Counted from the first letter of the stretch, positions 35,198 to 43,801 are shown. The stretch is 64,000 bases of DNA from Macrococcoides bohemicum (GCF_042658685.1 NZ_JBHSQY010000031.1); one strand, 5' to 3'. Notes: generated by a model from the letters alone, not told the origin. Numbers and translations: made by a program.

Positions 35198-35558
35198 AGA
35201 AGGAAAGAAAGCAGTTGAAAATCTGTGGCGAAAAGAAAAGTATAAAGTGATGTACTATAACCAGAATCAATATAACTCTATTCGTCAACTGATGCGTGAA
35301 CAACTGGATGATATACACATATTAGAACAGATTATTTATGAAACATATCGCATGACACCAACGCGAGGCTCGAAGTTAAATAGCTATCAGCATATGTGGG
35401 GATATTTTAAAAAAATTGCTACTGAAGATGAAAAATCACAATATCAAACATTTATTCAAAACTTTGATAGCAACGAATCAGAACTTCATATTTTACTAAA
35501 GCAACTTGCTGAAAAATATGATGTACAATATTTAAAAAACAGCAGCATCTTATTTTAA
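35187..35558 (+). CDS. DUF1722 (YbgA-family) protein
   Basis: 123 residues. The N-terminal LWRKEKYKVMYYNQNQYNSI and the central TPTRGSKLNSYQHMWGYFKK (family motif RGxxxNxxQHxxGYF) identify the YbgA/DUF1722 domain; in other bacteria the domain is often the C-terminal part of a DUF523-DUF1722 protein or linked to photolyase genes. Function is not established. It is read from an ATG within the end of the epimerase gene and is closed by a terminator at 35539. Confidence 0.88.
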   Translation: MVNKEGKKAVENLWRKEKYKVMYYNQNQYNSIRQLMREQLDDIHILEQIIYETYRMTPTRGSKLNSYQHMWGYFKKIATEDEKSQYQTFIQNFDSNESELHILLKQLAEKYDVQYLKNSSILF

Positions 35559-35575
35559 AGATGCCGCTGTTTTAT
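35539..35575. terminator. Terminator after the DUF1722 gene
   Basis: Stem AACAGCAGCATCTT / AAGATGCCGCTGTT with one internal mismatch, T run after it; it overlaps the stop codon of the convergent small gene, so it may serve both. Confidence 0.9.
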
Positions 35576-35745
35576 TTTATATTAAATTGCTGTTTTAATA
35601 AATTTACATCCTTTGTCCAGAAGTAGCGAACATGATTTGCCTGGTACGCAACCTGAATTAAACCATTTGTCATCCAGGCAGATAATAACTCAAAAGGCAC
35701 ACCCATCGCATAAATTTCTTCATCTGTCACAAAATCTTTGTGCAT
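35572..35745 (-). CDS. Small conserved-looking protein, 57 residues
   Basis: A complete frame below usual length cut-offs: it starts MHKDFVTDEEIYAMGVPFEL, continues through SAWMTNGLIQVAYQANHVRY and ends LKQQFNIK. The ATG has an AGAGGG ribosome site 5 nt upstream, and the stop lies in the shared terminator. The ordered pattern (acidic start, helix, GLIQV, aromatic RYFWTKDV) resembles a short winged/MerR-like DNA-binding fold, but that is a guess. I believe similar short proteins exist in staphylococci. Confidence 0.75.
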   Translation of the reverse strand: MHKDFVTDEEIYAMGVPFELLSAWMTNGLIQVAYQANHVRYFWTKDVNLLKQQFNIK

Positions 35746-35827
35746 AATATCCCTCTTTAATTGTATGAATTAGTTCATATTTTCAACTACAATACAATTA
35801 AAGTCAATATTATAAAGATAATTTATT

Positions 35828-37159
35828 TTACTGTTTAACAGCACTATATCCACCTTTAATATTTATAATATCGTTATATCCTAATTGATGTAACACACTC
35901 ACTGCTATCGCACTTCTGACACCTGATTGACAATGAACATAAATTCTTTCATCTTTTTTAAATGGTATTTCCTCTTTTTCTAATTTACCAAAATGCACAT
36001 GTTTTGCATTATCAAAATGTGATTCTTGCCATTCCTGATTGTTGCGTACATCCAAAATATTAATTTGTGAATGATCGATTGATTTGAAATCTTGTGGTTC
36101 AATTTGATTCATTGATTCACTAGACGCATTTTTAATGTAACCAATCACATTATCAAATCCTATTAATTTTAAGTCATTTGCTGCGTTCTGAACTTCTTCG
36201 AACGAACCGATTAACTGAATCGGTGTTTCGTAGTCCAGATACCATCCTACAAACCCTAAAAATTTACTGTTATAAGGCACATTAATGCCGTCACTTAAGT
36301 TATTTAGGTAAATTTCTTTCGCCCTTAAATCCATGATCTTTACACCGTTAAATAAATTTTGTAGTGGTGGTACTACTGCATTATCCGTTAATGCTACACC
36401 ATCGCGATTCATATGTTTCATTTCTTTGAAATAATATGGTGGTTCTGGTTGTTCACTTGTTAATGTTTTAATGAAAGTTGCTTCATCTTTAATTTGAAAT
36501 GCCCAACTCTTTTCACGTTCATACCCTAAAGTTGTTACCGGAACTGAACCAAGTGATTTACCGCACGCACTGCCTGCACCATGTCCCGGCCATATTTGAA
36601 TATAATCTGGTAATTCATCCATCTTTTTAAGTGATTCAAACATTGCTTTTGCACCGATTTCAGTAGTATCTTTTATACCAGCTGCTTCTTCTAATAAATC
36701 CGGACGACCGACATCTCCTACGAAGATAAAGTCTCCAGTAAAGAGTCCCATCGGTACTTCTGTTGCATTATCAAACAACAGAAAACTAATACTTTCAGGC
36801 GTATGTCCTGGTGTATGGATCACTTTAAGTTTTACATTGCCGACATTAATAATATCGTCTTCTTTTAGTAATTGATAATCTCCATTAATATGCTGATATG
36901 ACCAGTCATCTCCACCTAATGCAGAGACAAATGCTTTAGCATTTAACGTTTCATTCGCTTCTCTTAACCCGGAAGCAAAGTCTGCATGAATATGCGTTTC
37001 AGTTACTTTATTAATCGTCAGCCCTTCTTGCTCTGCAGCTTCAATATAAGGTGTAAGATCTCTCAGCGGATCGATGATGATTGCTTCTCCTGTCTTTTGA
37101 CAACCTACTAAATAAGACATTTGTGCTAATTGCTGATTAAAAAACGATTTAAAATACAT
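35828..37159 (-). CDS. cstB: Persulfide dioxygenase-sulfurtransferase CstB
   Basis: 443 residues, the same size as S. aureus CstB. The N-terminal ~240 residues are a metallo-beta-lactamase fold with the iron ligands in TETHIHADFASG, HTPGHTPES, FTGDFIFVGDVGRPDL and IWPGHGAGSACGK, the last including the nearby Cys. A degenerate rhodanese-like region follows, then a C-terminal rhodanese with the active-site loop YVHCQSGVRSAIA. The enzyme oxidises low-molecular-weight persulfides and produces thiosulfate. It lies 20 bp downstream of the CoA-disulfide-reductase fusion in a CstR-type operon. Confidence 0.93.
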   Translation of the reverse strand: MYFKSFFNQQLAQMSYLVGCQKTGEAIIIDPLRDLTPYIEAAEQEGLTINKVTETHIHADFASGLREANETLNAKAFVSALGGDDWSYQHINGDYQLLKEDDIINVGNVKLKVIHTPGHTPESISFLLFDNATEVPMGLFTGDFIFVGDVGRPDLLEEAAGIKDTTEIGAKAMFESLKKMDELPDYIQIWPGHGAGSACGKSLGSVPVTTLGYEREKSWAFQIKDEATFIKTLTSEQPEPPYYFKEMKHMNRDGVALTDNAVVPPLQNLFNGVKIMDLRAKEIYLNNLSDGINVPYNSKFLGFVGWYLDYETPIQLIGSFEEVQNAANDLKLIGFDNVIGYIKNASSESMNQIEPQDFKSIDHSQINILDVRNNQEWQESHFDNAKHVHFGKLEKEEIPFKKDERIYVHCQSGVRSAIAVSVLHQLGYNDIINIKGGYSAVKQ

Positions 37160-37179
37160 TGTTTTACCTCCATTATCAA

Positions 37180-39666
37180 TTAAATAAATAAGTTTAAGTT
37201 TGCTTTTTCAGTATCACCTAAGTATGTTGCTACACCACCATATTCAACACCTTCAATTAACTCTTCACGTGAAACAGCCATAATATCCATACTCATTGTG
37301 CAGGCTACCATCTTGATGCCCATACTTTGCGCTTTTTCAATCATCACTTCTAACGAATCTACTTTCTTCTTATTCATAACATGTTTAATCATTCTAGACC
37401 CCATACCACCCATGTTCATTTTAGAAATAGGTAATTTTCCTGCATGTTTCGGCATCATTTGACTAAACATTTTATCTAAACCTTGTTTATCTACTTTTAT
37501 TCCTGGACGTTTGATTACATTAAGACCCCAGAAAGTAAAGAACATCGTCACTTCTTTACCCATAGAGGCAGCACCAGTTGCTATAATAAATGACGCTAAA
37601 GCCTTATCTAAGTCTCCGCTAAACACAACCATTGTAGCACCAGTCTTAGTTTCAACTAATTGGTGACCATTACTATCGTCCATCACATTCACTGGTAGAC
37701 TCTGACCTTTTTGAATAACGGCAACCACTTTACTTCCTTCTGTCTCATTCTTCACAACTGTATTGCCTGTCACTTTAGCCCATGATTCGATATCTTGACA
37801 GAAACCGAAGTCTGTAACGTGGATTTCTAGTTGTTCACCATCCTGCATACCATCTAAATTTTCTTTTACTTTTAATATTGGACCTGGACATTGCAATCCA
37901 CTTGCTTCTACAAATCTTCTATCTTCTCTTAATGTCATTTGATTCACCTTTTCATTTTGTTCTGTAAAGTTTATATTTTCTTCATTATTTTTATTTATAT
38001 TCGCCTCATCTTTAATTTGAGATGAGTTTGATGTATTTTGTGGTTGCGATAAGTAATTCTGTTTATATAATTTGTAACCACCATCTAAATTAATAACATC
38101 GAATCCTTCATTTTTTAAAATACGGGCTGCATTATATCCACGTTGTCCAACCTGACAATAAATAACAACCGGCATTTGCTTATCAATTTCTGATAAACGC
38201 GTTCTTAACTCACCTAACGGTATATTTTTAGCATCTTTAATATGTCCCATTTCATATTCAATAGGTTCTCTTACATCGATAATCTGATGTTCAGTATCCT
38301 CAATTTCACTCACCTGCATCAATTTCATGTTATCTTCTAATACATTTTGTGCAATATATCCAGCCATATTCACCGGATCTTTTGCAGACGAGAATGGTGG
38401 AGCATATGCAATTTCAATACGTTGTAAATCTGTAACTTTCTGGCCAAATGTAATCGCACTGGCAATTAGATCAATACGTTTATCTATACCTTTTCGTCCA
38501 ACGATCTGTGCTCCGTAAATCTCTCCTTCTGGAGAAAATATTACTTTGATTGTCATCGGCGTTGCACCAGGATAATAACTTGCATTAGATTGACCAGACA
38601 CATGAATAACATGATATTGTTTTCCTAAAGTTTTTAAAACCTTCTCATTTAAACCTGTACTCGCAACATTCAGGTCGAACACTTTAGCAATCGCTGTACC
38701 AATCGGATTGAATTTCTCGATTGTTTTTCCATTTAAATGATCAGCAAGCAATCTGCCTTGTCGATTAGCAATCCATGCAAGTGGAATGTGAGCATCTTGT
38801 TCACTAATCGCATGCGTTACTTCTGCAACATCACCAATGGCATAGATTGATTCATCCGAGGTTTGGAATACGTCATTTGTCTTAATTGCTTTCTTCACAC
38901 CTAAATCTAATCCTGCTTCCTCTGCTAATGTAGATTCCGGTATTACCCCAATGGCCATAATGATCATATCAGCATTCACAACATCACCATTACTTGATAC
39001 AACAGTGTGCTCATCTATCTTCTCTATCGATTGCTTCAATCTTAAATCTACACCTTTACTGATCATGTGGTTATGAAGCTCAACTGCCATATCCATATCA
39101 ATACCCGGCATCACTTGTTCACCTAACTCAAATAAGGCAACATCTAAATCGATTGCTTTCAAGTTCTCAGCCATCTCTAAACCAATGAACCCTCCACCGA
39201 TGACTGCTGCTGACTTCACATTATTTTCTTTAATATGTGCAATAATTTTATCCATATCCGGAATATTTCTTAATGAAAAGACATGCTCAAGATCCGCACC
39301 TTCAATTGGTACTTGGATAGGTTTTGCACCCGTTGAAAGTATTAAGACATCATATGCCATTTCACTTGGTTGTCCATCCCTCTCAATCGTAATTATTTTG
39401 TTTTCTCTGTTAATTGCTACAACATTTGTATCTGTCATAACATTGATATTCATTCTGCTTTCCATAAGTTCTGGTGTCTGAATCAATAATTTACTTCTAT
39501 CTTTTATTTCATCGCCAATGTGATATGGTAATCCACAATTAGCAAAAGAAACGTAGCTACCTCTTTCGATTAAAGTAATATCGTCCTGTTCATTTAGTCT
39601 TCTTAAACGTGCTGCTGCTGAAGCACCACCTGCCACTCCACCAACGATCACTATTTTTCTGTTCAT
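37180..39666 (-). CDS. CoA-disulfide reductase-rhodanese-TusA-DsrE fusion
   Basis: 828 residues with four modules. Residues 1-445: FAD/NAD(P)H CoA-disulfide (or persulfide) reductase, with VGGVAGGASAAARLRRL and the active Cys 44 in SFANCGLPYHIGD. About 455-545: rhodanese, loop VIYCQVGQRGYNAARIL. About 555-585: a low-complexity Asn/Gln/Lys linker. About 590-660: TusA-like, with ASGLQCPGPILKVKE. About 665-828: DsrE-like, with ATGAASMGKEVTMFFTFWG and a late Cys in VACTMSMDIM. It could reduce CoA persulfide and pass sulfur along three carriers in cis. In S. aureus the rhodanese, TusA and DsrE parts are in the separate CstA. GGAGG precedes the ATG; a CstR-type operator overlaps its promoter. Confidence 0.9.
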   Translation of the reverse strand: MNRKIVIVGGVAGGASAAARLRRLNEQDDITLIERGSYVSFANCGLPYHIGDEIKDRSKLLIQTPELMESRMNINVMTDTNVVAINRENKIITIERDGQPSEMAYDVLILSTGAKPIQVPIEGADLEHVFSLRNIPDMDKIIAHIKENNVKSAAVIGGGFIGLEMAENLKAIDLDVALFELGEQVMPGIDMDMAVELHNHMISKGVDLRLKQSIEKIDEHTVVSSNGDVVNADMIIMAIGVIPESTLAEEAGLDLGVKKAIKTNDVFQTSDESIYAIGDVAEVTHAISEQDAHIPLAWIANRQGRLLADHLNGKTIEKFNPIGTAIAKVFDLNVASTGLNEKVLKTLGKQYHVIHVSGQSNASYYPGATPMTIKVIFSPEGEIYGAQIVGRKGIDKRIDLIASAITFGQKVTDLQRIEIAYAPPFSSAKDPVNMAGYIAQNVLEDNMKLMQVSEIEDTEHQIIDVREPIEYEMGHIKDAKNIPLGELRTRLSEIDKQMPVVIYCQVGQRGYNAARILKNEGFDVINLDGGYKLYKQNYLSQPQNTSNSSQIKDEANINKNNEENINFTEQNEKVNQMTLREDRRFVEASGLQCPGPILKVKENLDGMQDGEQLEIHVTDFGFCQDIESWAKVTGNTVVKNETEGSKVVAVIQKGQSLPVNVMDDSNGHQLVETKTGATMVVFSGDLDKALASFIIATGAASMGKEVTMFFTFWGLNVIKRPGIKVDKQGLDKMFSQMMPKHAGKLPISKMNMGGMGSRMIKHVMNKKKVDSLEVMIEKAQSMGIKMVACTMSMDIMAVSREELIEGVEYGGVATYLGDTEKANLNLFI

Positions 39667-39687
39667 TAATTTTTCCTCCTTAGTTAA

Positions 39688-39703
39688 ATACCTATAGGGG
39701 TAT
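39688..39703. promoter_or_regulatory. CstR-type operator in the fusion/cstB promoter
   Basis: ATACCTATAGGGGTAT. It overlaps the -10 (TAATAT, 39702-39707) of a minus-strand promoter with TTGACA at 39725-39730 and 17-bp spacing. It is the reverse complement, with two changes, of the site at 39764, as expected of CsoR-family operators with GGGG/CCCC tracts. Confidence 0.85.
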
Positions 39704-39730
39704 ATTAAACTATATATACCAACATGTCAA

Positions 39731-39746
39731 ATACCCCACCCCCTAT
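39731..39746. promoter_or_regulatory. Possible third CstR half-operator
   Basis: ATACCCCACCCCCTAT shares the ATACCCC half and the terminal TAT with the two complete sites, but the other half is changed. It lies midway in the divergent spacer. Confidence 0.4.
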
Positions 39747-39763
39747 ATTTACAATTGACAAAA

Positions 39764-39779
39764 ATACCCCATTAGGTAT
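39764..39779. promoter_or_regulatory. CstR-type operator in the cstR promoter
   Basis: ATACCCCATTAGGTAT lies between TTGACA (39755-39760) and TATAGT (39779-39784), so a bound CstR would block the promoter. Confidence 0.87.
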
Positions 39780-39818
39780 ATAGTAATAGACATTACAAAA
39801 CAGAAAGAGGTTATAACT

Positions 39819-40079
39819 ATGGAATACGATAAAAGTGCCATGAACAGACTTAAGCGTATACAAGGCCAATTAAATGGTGTTATTAAAATGATGGAAGAAG
39901 GAAAAGATTGCAGAGACGTCGTGATGCAGCTTAGCGCATCTCGTAGCGGGATTGAACGCTTAATTGGAGTGATTGTTAGCGAGAATTTAACTGAATGCGT
40001 TAAAGAAAGCGTTAAAAATAATGAAGATACAGATGAACTTGTAAAACAAGCTGTTGATCTGTTAATAAAAAGTAGGTAA
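39819..40079 (+). CDS. cstR: Persulfide-sensing repressor CstR (CsoR family)
   Basis: 86 residues, all-helical CsoR/RcnR family. It has RLKRIQGQLNGVIKMMEEGKDCRDVVMQLSA and ENLTECVKE; the two Cys (31 and 60 by my count) are the dithiol pair of CstR, and the copper-site His of true CsoR proteins is absent. In S. aureus these Cys form di-, tri- and tetrasulfide bridges with persulfides, releasing the operator. It leads an operon with a rhodanese and TauE and faces the cstB operon across a spacer with operators for both. Confidence 0.95.
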   Translation: MEYDKSAMNRLKRIQGQLNGVIKMMEEGKDCRDVVMQLSASRSGIERLIGVIVSENLTECVKESVKNNEDTDELVKQAVDLLIKSR

Positions 40080-40084
40080 TTAAA

Positions 40085-40381
40085 ATGACAAACTATCAAA
40101 CAATTAATGTCGAAACATTAAAATCACTATTAGACCAGAAAAAAATCAATCTCATCGATGTGAGAGAAGTTTATGAATATGAAGAGCATCATATTCAAGA
40201 AGCAGTTAATATACCCCTATCAGTATTAGCAGAAAATACTGATCAGTTCAATAAAGGTGAACACTATCACATCATTTGCAGATCAGGTAACCGAAGTGGG
40301 CAAGCTTCTCAGTATTTAAGTGGTTTAGGAATAAAAACGACTAATGTAGATGGTGGCATGCTAGATTGGGAAGCTTTATAG
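40085..40381 (+). CDS. Single-domain rhodanese
   Basis: 98 residues. Starts with the rhodanese opening LIDVREVYEYEEHHIQEAVNIPL and has the active-site loop HIICRSGNRSGQASQYL with the catalytic Cys at about 64. It would accept sulfane sulfur from persulfides in the cytoplasm. Located 5 bp after cstR and overlapping the tauE start by 1 bp. Confidence 0.93.
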   Translation: MTNYQTINVETLKSLLDQKKINLIDVREVYEYEEHHIQEAVNIPLSVLAENTDQFNKGEHYHIICRSGNRSGQASQYLSGLGIKTTNVDGGMLDWEAL

Positions 40382-41133
40382 TGGCATTTATATTATTTGC
40401 TATTATTGGAGCACTCGGTGCATTCCTTTCAGGGCTTATTGGTATTGGTGGTGCAATTATTATGTATCCGATGCTACTATTTATTCCACCAGTATTTAAT
40501 ATCGATATGACACCAACGGCAGCAGCAGGTCTCACTGCCGCTCAGGTATTCTTTAGTACATTAAGTGGTAGTATTAGCCAAAGAAAAAACGAAAACCTTA
40601 ATTCTTCTATTATAATACCGATGAGTATCGGTATTCTTTCAGGAAGTATTACAGGCGCATATGTCGCATCGGTATTTGATGAAAGTATCATCAATATCGT
40701 GTATACATTTCTCGCTATTGTGGCGGTCATCCTTATGTTTATTAAAGTGAACCCAAATGACACGAATGCAAAGTATAATAAAATAGCATTATTTATTGTA
40801 GCTGCATTAATAGGAATATTATCAGGAATTGTAGGTGCTGGAGGAGCATTCTTAATCGTTCCGATCCTGCTTACATTCTTTAAAGTACCCTTTAGAGTTG
40901 TTGTTGCTAATAGTATCATCGTTGCTTTCGTATCATCAATCGGCACATTCTTCACGAAATTCATAACAGGCAGTGTCGATATTGAACATGCATTACCGTT
41001 AATTATCGCCAGTTTAATATTTGCTCCACTTGGCACGAAAGTATCTAAACAAACAAACCAAACAGTATTAAGATATATACTGACTGCTTTAATAATCATC
41101 GCAGCGATTAAGATGATTATGGATATAATATAA
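40381..41133 (+). CDS. tauE: TauE/SafE-family membrane exporter or importer
   Basis: About 250 residues with eight hydrophobic segments in two repeated halves: GALGAFLSGLIGIGGAIIMYP near the N-terminus and GILSGIVGAGGAFLIVPILL in the middle, the paired TauE/SafE motifs. The start is probably the GTG at 40381, which overlaps the rhodanese stop; an in-frame TTG at 40366 is the alternative. In cst operons TauE is thought to carry sulfite or a related sulfur oxyanion across the membrane. Confidence 0.9.
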   Translation: MAFILFAIIGALGAFLSGLIGIGGAIIMYPMLLFIPPVFNIDMTPTAAAGLTAAQVFFSTLSGSISQRKNENLNSSIIIPMSIGILSGSITGAYVASVFDESIINIVYTFLAIVAVILMFIKVNPNDTNAKYNKIALFIVAALIGILSGIVGAGGAFLIVPILLTFFKVPFRVVVANSIIVAFVSSIGTFFTKFITGSVDIEHALPLIIASLIFAPLGTKVSKQTNQTVLRYILTALIIIAAIKMIMDII

Positions 41134-41160
41134 AAGAGAGCCGAATGGCTCTCTTTTTTA
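41132..41160. terminator. Bidirectional terminator between tauE and the ABC-2 permease
   Basis: Perfect 11-bp stem AAAAGAGAGCC / GGCTCTCTTTT with GAAT loop and T runs; it includes the stop of tauE and abuts the stop of the convergent gene. Confidence 0.95.
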
Positions 41161-41859
41161 ATCGATTGAGTTTTTCTTGAACAAAAATGCTGTGATAATA
41201 AACGAAATAAGTGTCCAAATCCCAATAATAATAATATGTTTTATATCATTATTTTGAGCTAATAAGTCATATTGCGCTGTAGGACTATAACTATTGAGTT
41301 TCACAAAGAAATTATCTTTATCAAACCCCATATTAGAGAAGGTTGGTGCCATTGCAAATAAAAATAGTACTGGTAAATAATATACACTAGTTTCAGATAC
41401 ATTCTTAACTGCTAAACCTATAGCAATTCCTATAAATAGGAAAAATAAGAATAATAGAATAAATCCTATAATCATTTTTCCATTTGTAAGTACACTGACA
41501 TCTATAATTATTAGGCTTATAAAAATCGTAATTATAGTAAAGAAACTCACTACTAAACTTTTGCCTATAAGAATATCCAACATCGATGCAGGGGAATTAA
41601 CAAGTCCCCTTAAGGTATTCTTCTCTTTTTCTTCAGCTATCATTGTCATCATTGTTCCAGTCAAGACTGCCCCTAAACAAATTGCAATCATTAATATTGC
41701 CAGACTTTTCCCCCCCTCTCCTTGTAAAGGAGTTTTACTAAATATTAAAGACATTACAATTGGCAATATCGGCATCGTTAGTAACATCATATTTCTCATA
41801 AATTCTTTGAAATCTTTCTCTGCAATTGCCATTACTCTGTTCATTTTCATCTTAAACAA
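41158..41859 (-). CDS. ABC-2 type transporter permease (NatB/YhaP-like)
   Basis: 233 residues with six membrane helices: helix near 24-40, then AILMIAICLGAVLTGTMMTMIAEEKEKNTLRGLVNSPAS, whose EEKExxTLRxLxxSP element is typical of ABC-2 permeases, and four further helices. It overlaps the ATPase gene by 8 bp. Likely exports a drug, peptide or ion; substrate unknown. Shorter than sodium exporters of the NatB type, with no large ectodomain. Confidence 0.87.
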   Translation of the reverse strand: MFKMKMNRVMAIAEKDFKEFMRNMMLLTMPILPIVMSLIFSKTPLQGEGGKSLAILMIAICLGAVLTGTMMTMIAEEKEKNTLRGLVNSPASMLDILIGKSLVVSFFTIITIFISLIIIDVSVLTNGKMIIGFILLFLFFLFIGIAIGLAVKNVSETSVYYLPVLFLFAMAPTFSNMGFDKDNFFVKLNSYSPTAQYDLLAQNNDIKHIIIIGIWTLISFIITAFLFKKNSID

Positions 41860-42691
41860 GCTCCTTTCCAGTCACTTTAATAAATACTTCGCCTAATGTC
41901 GGTTCGTTTGTATAAATACGTTTCACTTGTTTCGTATTGAGTAAATCTGTAATTTGCATTACATCTTCTTTATGCACTCTTTTCTTCTCTAAATTATTCA
42001 TTTCCACGGTAATTGTCTGATCTGAATGTTGATATCTCAAATTATCTGGTGTATCCAGTGCAATAAGTTTTCCGTTATTAATTAACGCAATGCGATCACA
42101 TAAACTTTCCGCTTCATCCATATCATGCGTTGTTAAGAATATAGTTGTTCCACTTTCTTTTAATTTTAATAAACCTTTATGAATATGTCTTGTCGTATTT
42201 GGGTCTAAGGCTGAAGTTGGTTCATCCAGGAATAATAGTTTAGGTTGATGGATTAGAGCCTTTGCAAGCAGTATTCTTTGACGCATCCCTTTCGATAACT
42301 TTTTAACCACTGTTTTCTTCTCATTTTCTAATTGTACAAATGAAAGTACTTCATCAATTCTATTTACAGGCTGCTTATAAAGTCCTGCAAACATTTTTAA
42401 ATTATCAAATACTGATAACCTTTCATAAAGCGCACTATTATCTGAAAGTATCCCAATCTGTTCTCTAAACTCTGCTGTTTGAAGTGCTTTATCTTTATAT
42501 TTAAATACTTGAATGCTACCTTCTGTAATAGATGTTTCTCCTGTTAGCATCTTAATCGTCGTTGTCTTTCCTGAGCCACTCGGTCCAAGAAGACCAAATA
42601 TCTCACCTTCATTAATATTTAAAGATAAATGATTTACTGCTTTTTTACTGTAGTACATCTTTACTACGTCATTCATTTGTATAAGTGTCAT
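41852..42691 (-). CDS. ABC transporter ATP-binding protein
   Basis: 279 residues from ATG 42691, behind GGAGGC. Walker A LGPSGSGKTTTIKML at about 36-50, signature LSKGMRQRILLAKAL, Walker B KLLFLDEPTSALDP, and switch His in TTHDMDEAE. The C-terminal extension of ~80 residues (ITVEMNNLEKK...EPTLGEVFIKVTGKEL) is the DUF4162-like tail common in drug or antimicrobial-peptide exporters of the CcmA/NodI group. Partner of the following permease. The LytTR regulator gene ends 81 bp upstream. Confidence 0.92.
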   Translation of the reverse strand: MTLIQMNDVVKMYYSKKAVNHLSLNINEGEIFGLLGPSGSGKTTTIKMLTGETSITEGSIQVFKYKDKALQTAEFREQIGILSDNSALYERLSVFDNLKMFAGLYKQPVNRIDEVLSFVQLENEKKTVVKKLSKGMRQRILLAKALIHQPKLLFLDEPTSALDPNTTRHIHKGLLKLKESGTTIFLTTHDMDEAESLCDRIALINNGKLIALDTPDNLRYQHSDQTITVEMNNLEKKRVHKEDVMQITDLLNTKQVKRIYTNEPTLGEVFIKVTGKELV

Positions 42692-42753
42692 AAAAATAGC
42701 CTCCAATCAATTTGTTACCCAAATTGTATTAGAGACTATGATTCCTCACTATA

Positions 42754-42772
42754 AAATGTACGTCAAATGTAC
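42754..42772. promoter_or_regulatory. Direct repeat between LytTR gene and ABC operon
   Basis: AAATGTAC occurs twice with an 11-bp period (42754-42761 and 42765-42772), one helical turn, directly upstream of the ABC ATPase gene. LytTR proteins bind paired direct repeats of about this spacing, so this is a candidate operator; the match to a known consensus is not shown. Confidence 0.35.
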
Positions 42773-43801
42773 TTAATTTTCCGCGAACTGTACCGTATGA
42801 CTATTAAAATATCCTTGAATTTCTTTCACTTTGTTACGTGATAAAGGTACAAATGTATTTTCCAACCCATCTATTTTAATCGAATATGAATTCTTCGACC
42901 AAGTAATCATCTCTATTACTTTCTGCAGATTGATAATATAAGAACGATGACATCTATAGAAACCATATACTTTCAATTTTTCTTCAAGTTCATTTAAAGT
43001 GTAATCCGCTTTAAATGATTCGCCATTGAAATGAATATTTACTTTTCCTTCTGCTCCTTCAATATAATCGACATCTTCAGGATTAATAAATAGCGTTTTA
43101 TCTTCTGACTTGACGGTTATTCTAAATACGTTACTACGGGAGAAATTCGAATTTATTTCTTGGGAAATATTTTTTTGATTGTGCTTATTTATCACACTAT
43201 CTAGCACATCGCTATTATTAAATGATTGATCAGATTGTTCTTTTTCAACTGAATCATCTGCTTCGTTCGATTCTTCTCTGTCTTCATATACTTCTAAACG
43301 TTTTAATTGAGATCTTTTCACCTGATAAATTTCATTTGATAATAATAATCCATGGTCTAAATATGAAAGAATATGTAGAATTTTACGTTCAGCATTAAAT
43401 TGTGAGAGTACATTTAGGATTGTATCAACTGTCTCCACTTTTAAATTATGTAATATATCTTTAAAAATGATAAATTTATTATCCTGTACATATGCCAAAG
43501 CTACTTTCAGTAACACAAATTCATCATATTCTAATTTCTTTACTTTAACATTGCTGTATTCAAGTAACATAAACTGTCGTAAAATATCATCTATATTATA
43601 GGTTGCACCGAACCATCTCATATAAAATTTTAATTGTTCTTTCACTGTTAAACGTTCATGAAAAGGTGTATTGAAAGTTTCTATCCATACATCTCGTTGA
43701 TTAAAATAAGCTATAATTTCTTTTTGTTGATTCATATTTGAAACAATAGATGCATGATTCTTGAAATCTAATGTTTGTAAATGATTAATTAAGTCAGTCA
43801 T
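42773..43801 (-). CDS. LytTR regulator with decayed ABC-ATPase-like N-terminus
   Basis: 342 residues from ATG 43801, just after GGGAGG. The C-terminal ~100 residues are a LytTR DNA-binding domain: TLFINPEDVDYIEGAEGKVNIHFNG, DYTLNELEEKLKVYGFYRCHRSYIINL, and NTFVPLSRNKVKEIQGYF. The N-terminal ~170 residues resemble an ABC ATPase without a P-loop: TVKEQLKFYMRWFG (as in TVKENLxF), KKLEYDEFVLLKVALAYVQDNKFIIF at the place of signature plus Walker B, but no Walker A and no DEP. A polar Ser/Asn/Glu linker joins them. It probably regulates the neighbouring ABC exporter; no histidine kinase is linked. Confidence 0.85.
   Translation of the reverse strand: MTDLINHLQTLDFKNHASIVSNMNQQKEIIAYFNQRDVWIETFNTPFHERLTVKEQLKFYMRWFGATYNIDDILRQFMLLEYSNVKVKKLEYDEFVLLKVALAYVQDNKFIIFKDILHNLKVETVDTILNVLSQFNAERKILHILSYLDHGLLLSNEIYQVKRSQLKRLEVYEDREESNEADDSVEKEQSDQSFNNSDVLDSVINKHNQKNISQEINSNFSRSNVFRITVKSEDKTLFINPEDVDYIEGAEGKVNIHFNGESFKADYTLNELEEKLKVYGFYRCHRSYIINLQKVIEMITWSKNSYSIKIDGLENTFVPLSRNKVKEIQGYFNSHTVQFAEN

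Noticed and set aside
40542..41225. Long minus-strand open frame opposite tauE
   Set aside because: It mirrors the tauE reading frame, crosses the bidirectional terminator, and reads as the antisense of a hydrophobic protein.
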